From positions 129,001-193,000 of the forward strand of contig JAIQEU010000007.1 in NCBI GenBank assembly GCA_020073665.1: DNA of 64,000 nt, given 5' to 3'. Source of the stretch: Terriglobia bacterium (GTDB taxonomy: Bacteria; Acidobacteriota; Terriglobia; Terriglobales; Acidobacteriaceae). Of this stretch, positions 63,592 through 64,000 are shown piece after piece; positions within the stretch are counted from its first letter, which is position 1; every line of letters starts with the position of its first letter. Position numbers and translations under genes: made by a program. The notes under the pieces are model-generated. The model was not told the origin of the DNA. It ran no database searches and saw only the letters and a list, made by a program, of their open reading frames with translations.

Positions 63592-64000
63592 ATGAGCACT
63601 GCAGCCAGCCCCGTCGTTAAGCCACTGATCCTTTCCCTGCCCAAGGCCGAGTTGCACCTGCACCTTGAGGGCTCGGTCGATCCTTCGACGCTGCTGGAAT
63701 TGAGGCAACGCCATGGCCGCAGCGGCACGCTGGCAGAAGTTGAACAGCTGTACCAGTACAAAGATTTCACCGGGTTCATGCTGGCATTCAAGGCCGTCAC
63801 CGAAGACCTCACGACTCCCGAAGACTACGAGGTCATCACTTACCGGCTGATGGAGAAGCTGAAAGCAGAAAACATTCTGCACGCTGAGGTGTACGTCTCG
63901 GTGGGCGTGTGCCTATGGCGCAAGCAGGATTTCCACGCGATTTTCGCAGGGCTGGAGCGGGGGAGAGAGCGGGGTTCGCGTGATTTTGGAGTATCTCTGC
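63592..64000 (+). CDS. Adenosine deaminase, 5' part (cut by window end)
   Basis: 136 codons present. LPKAELHLHLEGSVDPSTLLEL contains the metal-binding HLHLEG motif of adenosine deaminases; the frame reaches the window edge open. Converts adenosine to inosine; subgroup (add versus adenine deaminase-like) cannot be told from this part. Confidence 0.9.
   Translation, partial: MSTAASPVVKPLILSLPKAELHLHLEGSVDPSTLLELRQRHGRSGTLAEVEQLYQYKDFTGFMLAFKAVTEDLTTPEDYEVITYRLMEKLKAENILHAEVYVSVGVCLWRKQDFHAIFAGLERGRERGSRDFGVSL

Overview
The window is a chromosomal segment of a diderm, GC-rich bacterium, most likely an Acidobacteriota (Terriglobia/Koribacter-like). Signs of this are a VWFA-related domain fragment of the acidobacterial type, secreted DUF4382/DUF5666-type proteins, an LPS core and lipid A operon, and the dispersed intergenic word repeats typical of these genomes. 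There is no 16S gene to confirm the assignment.

Layout. 1-1892: C-terminal part of a response regulator with a very long Ala/Pro/Glu-rich tail. 1893-18848: a more AT-rich accessory region between that gene and valS. 18849-31646: housekeeping genes (valS, nadC, birA, coaX, a BaiN/HI0933-type flavoprotein, rlmD, comEC). 31785-36237: secreted phosphoesterase, TPR and DUF3108 proteins. 36314-41685: a minus-strand LPS operon (waaA-lpxK-rfaE1-rfaE2-waaC-ICMT-like gene). 41763-64000: envelope proteins, gatB, a DMT transporter, an orphan dipeptide ABC ATPase, an eight-haem cytochrome, a trypsin-like protease, a radical SAM protein, a racemase, ridA, an FKBP, rpmB, an MBL hydrolase, pcrA/uvrD, an APC permease and the start of an adenosine deaminase.

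The main discovery is a 14.7-kb element at 3967-18708 with the anatomy of a casposon, a self-synthesising transposon whose integrase is a Cas1 homologue. It is bounded by a perfect 38-bp terminal inverted repeat and flanked by a perfect 14-bp direct repeat (gtccgctgtttgac), the target-duplication length known for casposons. It encodes a Cas1 with all expected catalytic residues plus a C-terminal zinc ribbon and helix-turn-helix domain, a family-B DNA polymerase with intact exonuclease and polymerase motifs, two HNH-type proteins and two helix-turn-helix or regulator-like proteins. No cas2 and no CRISPR array are visible. Apparent cargo is a type IIG restriction-modification enzyme, a TIR/nucleoside-deoxyribosyltransferase-like protein, a HAD phosphatase and small ribbon-helix-helix-like or unknown proteins.

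Immediately left of the element, sharing the same target site, lies what looks like the right end of a second, decayed relative. Further left are an in-frame fossil of the casposase C-terminal domain and a HEPN-domain gene. The locus therefore looks like a repeated casposon landing site that collects defence genes.
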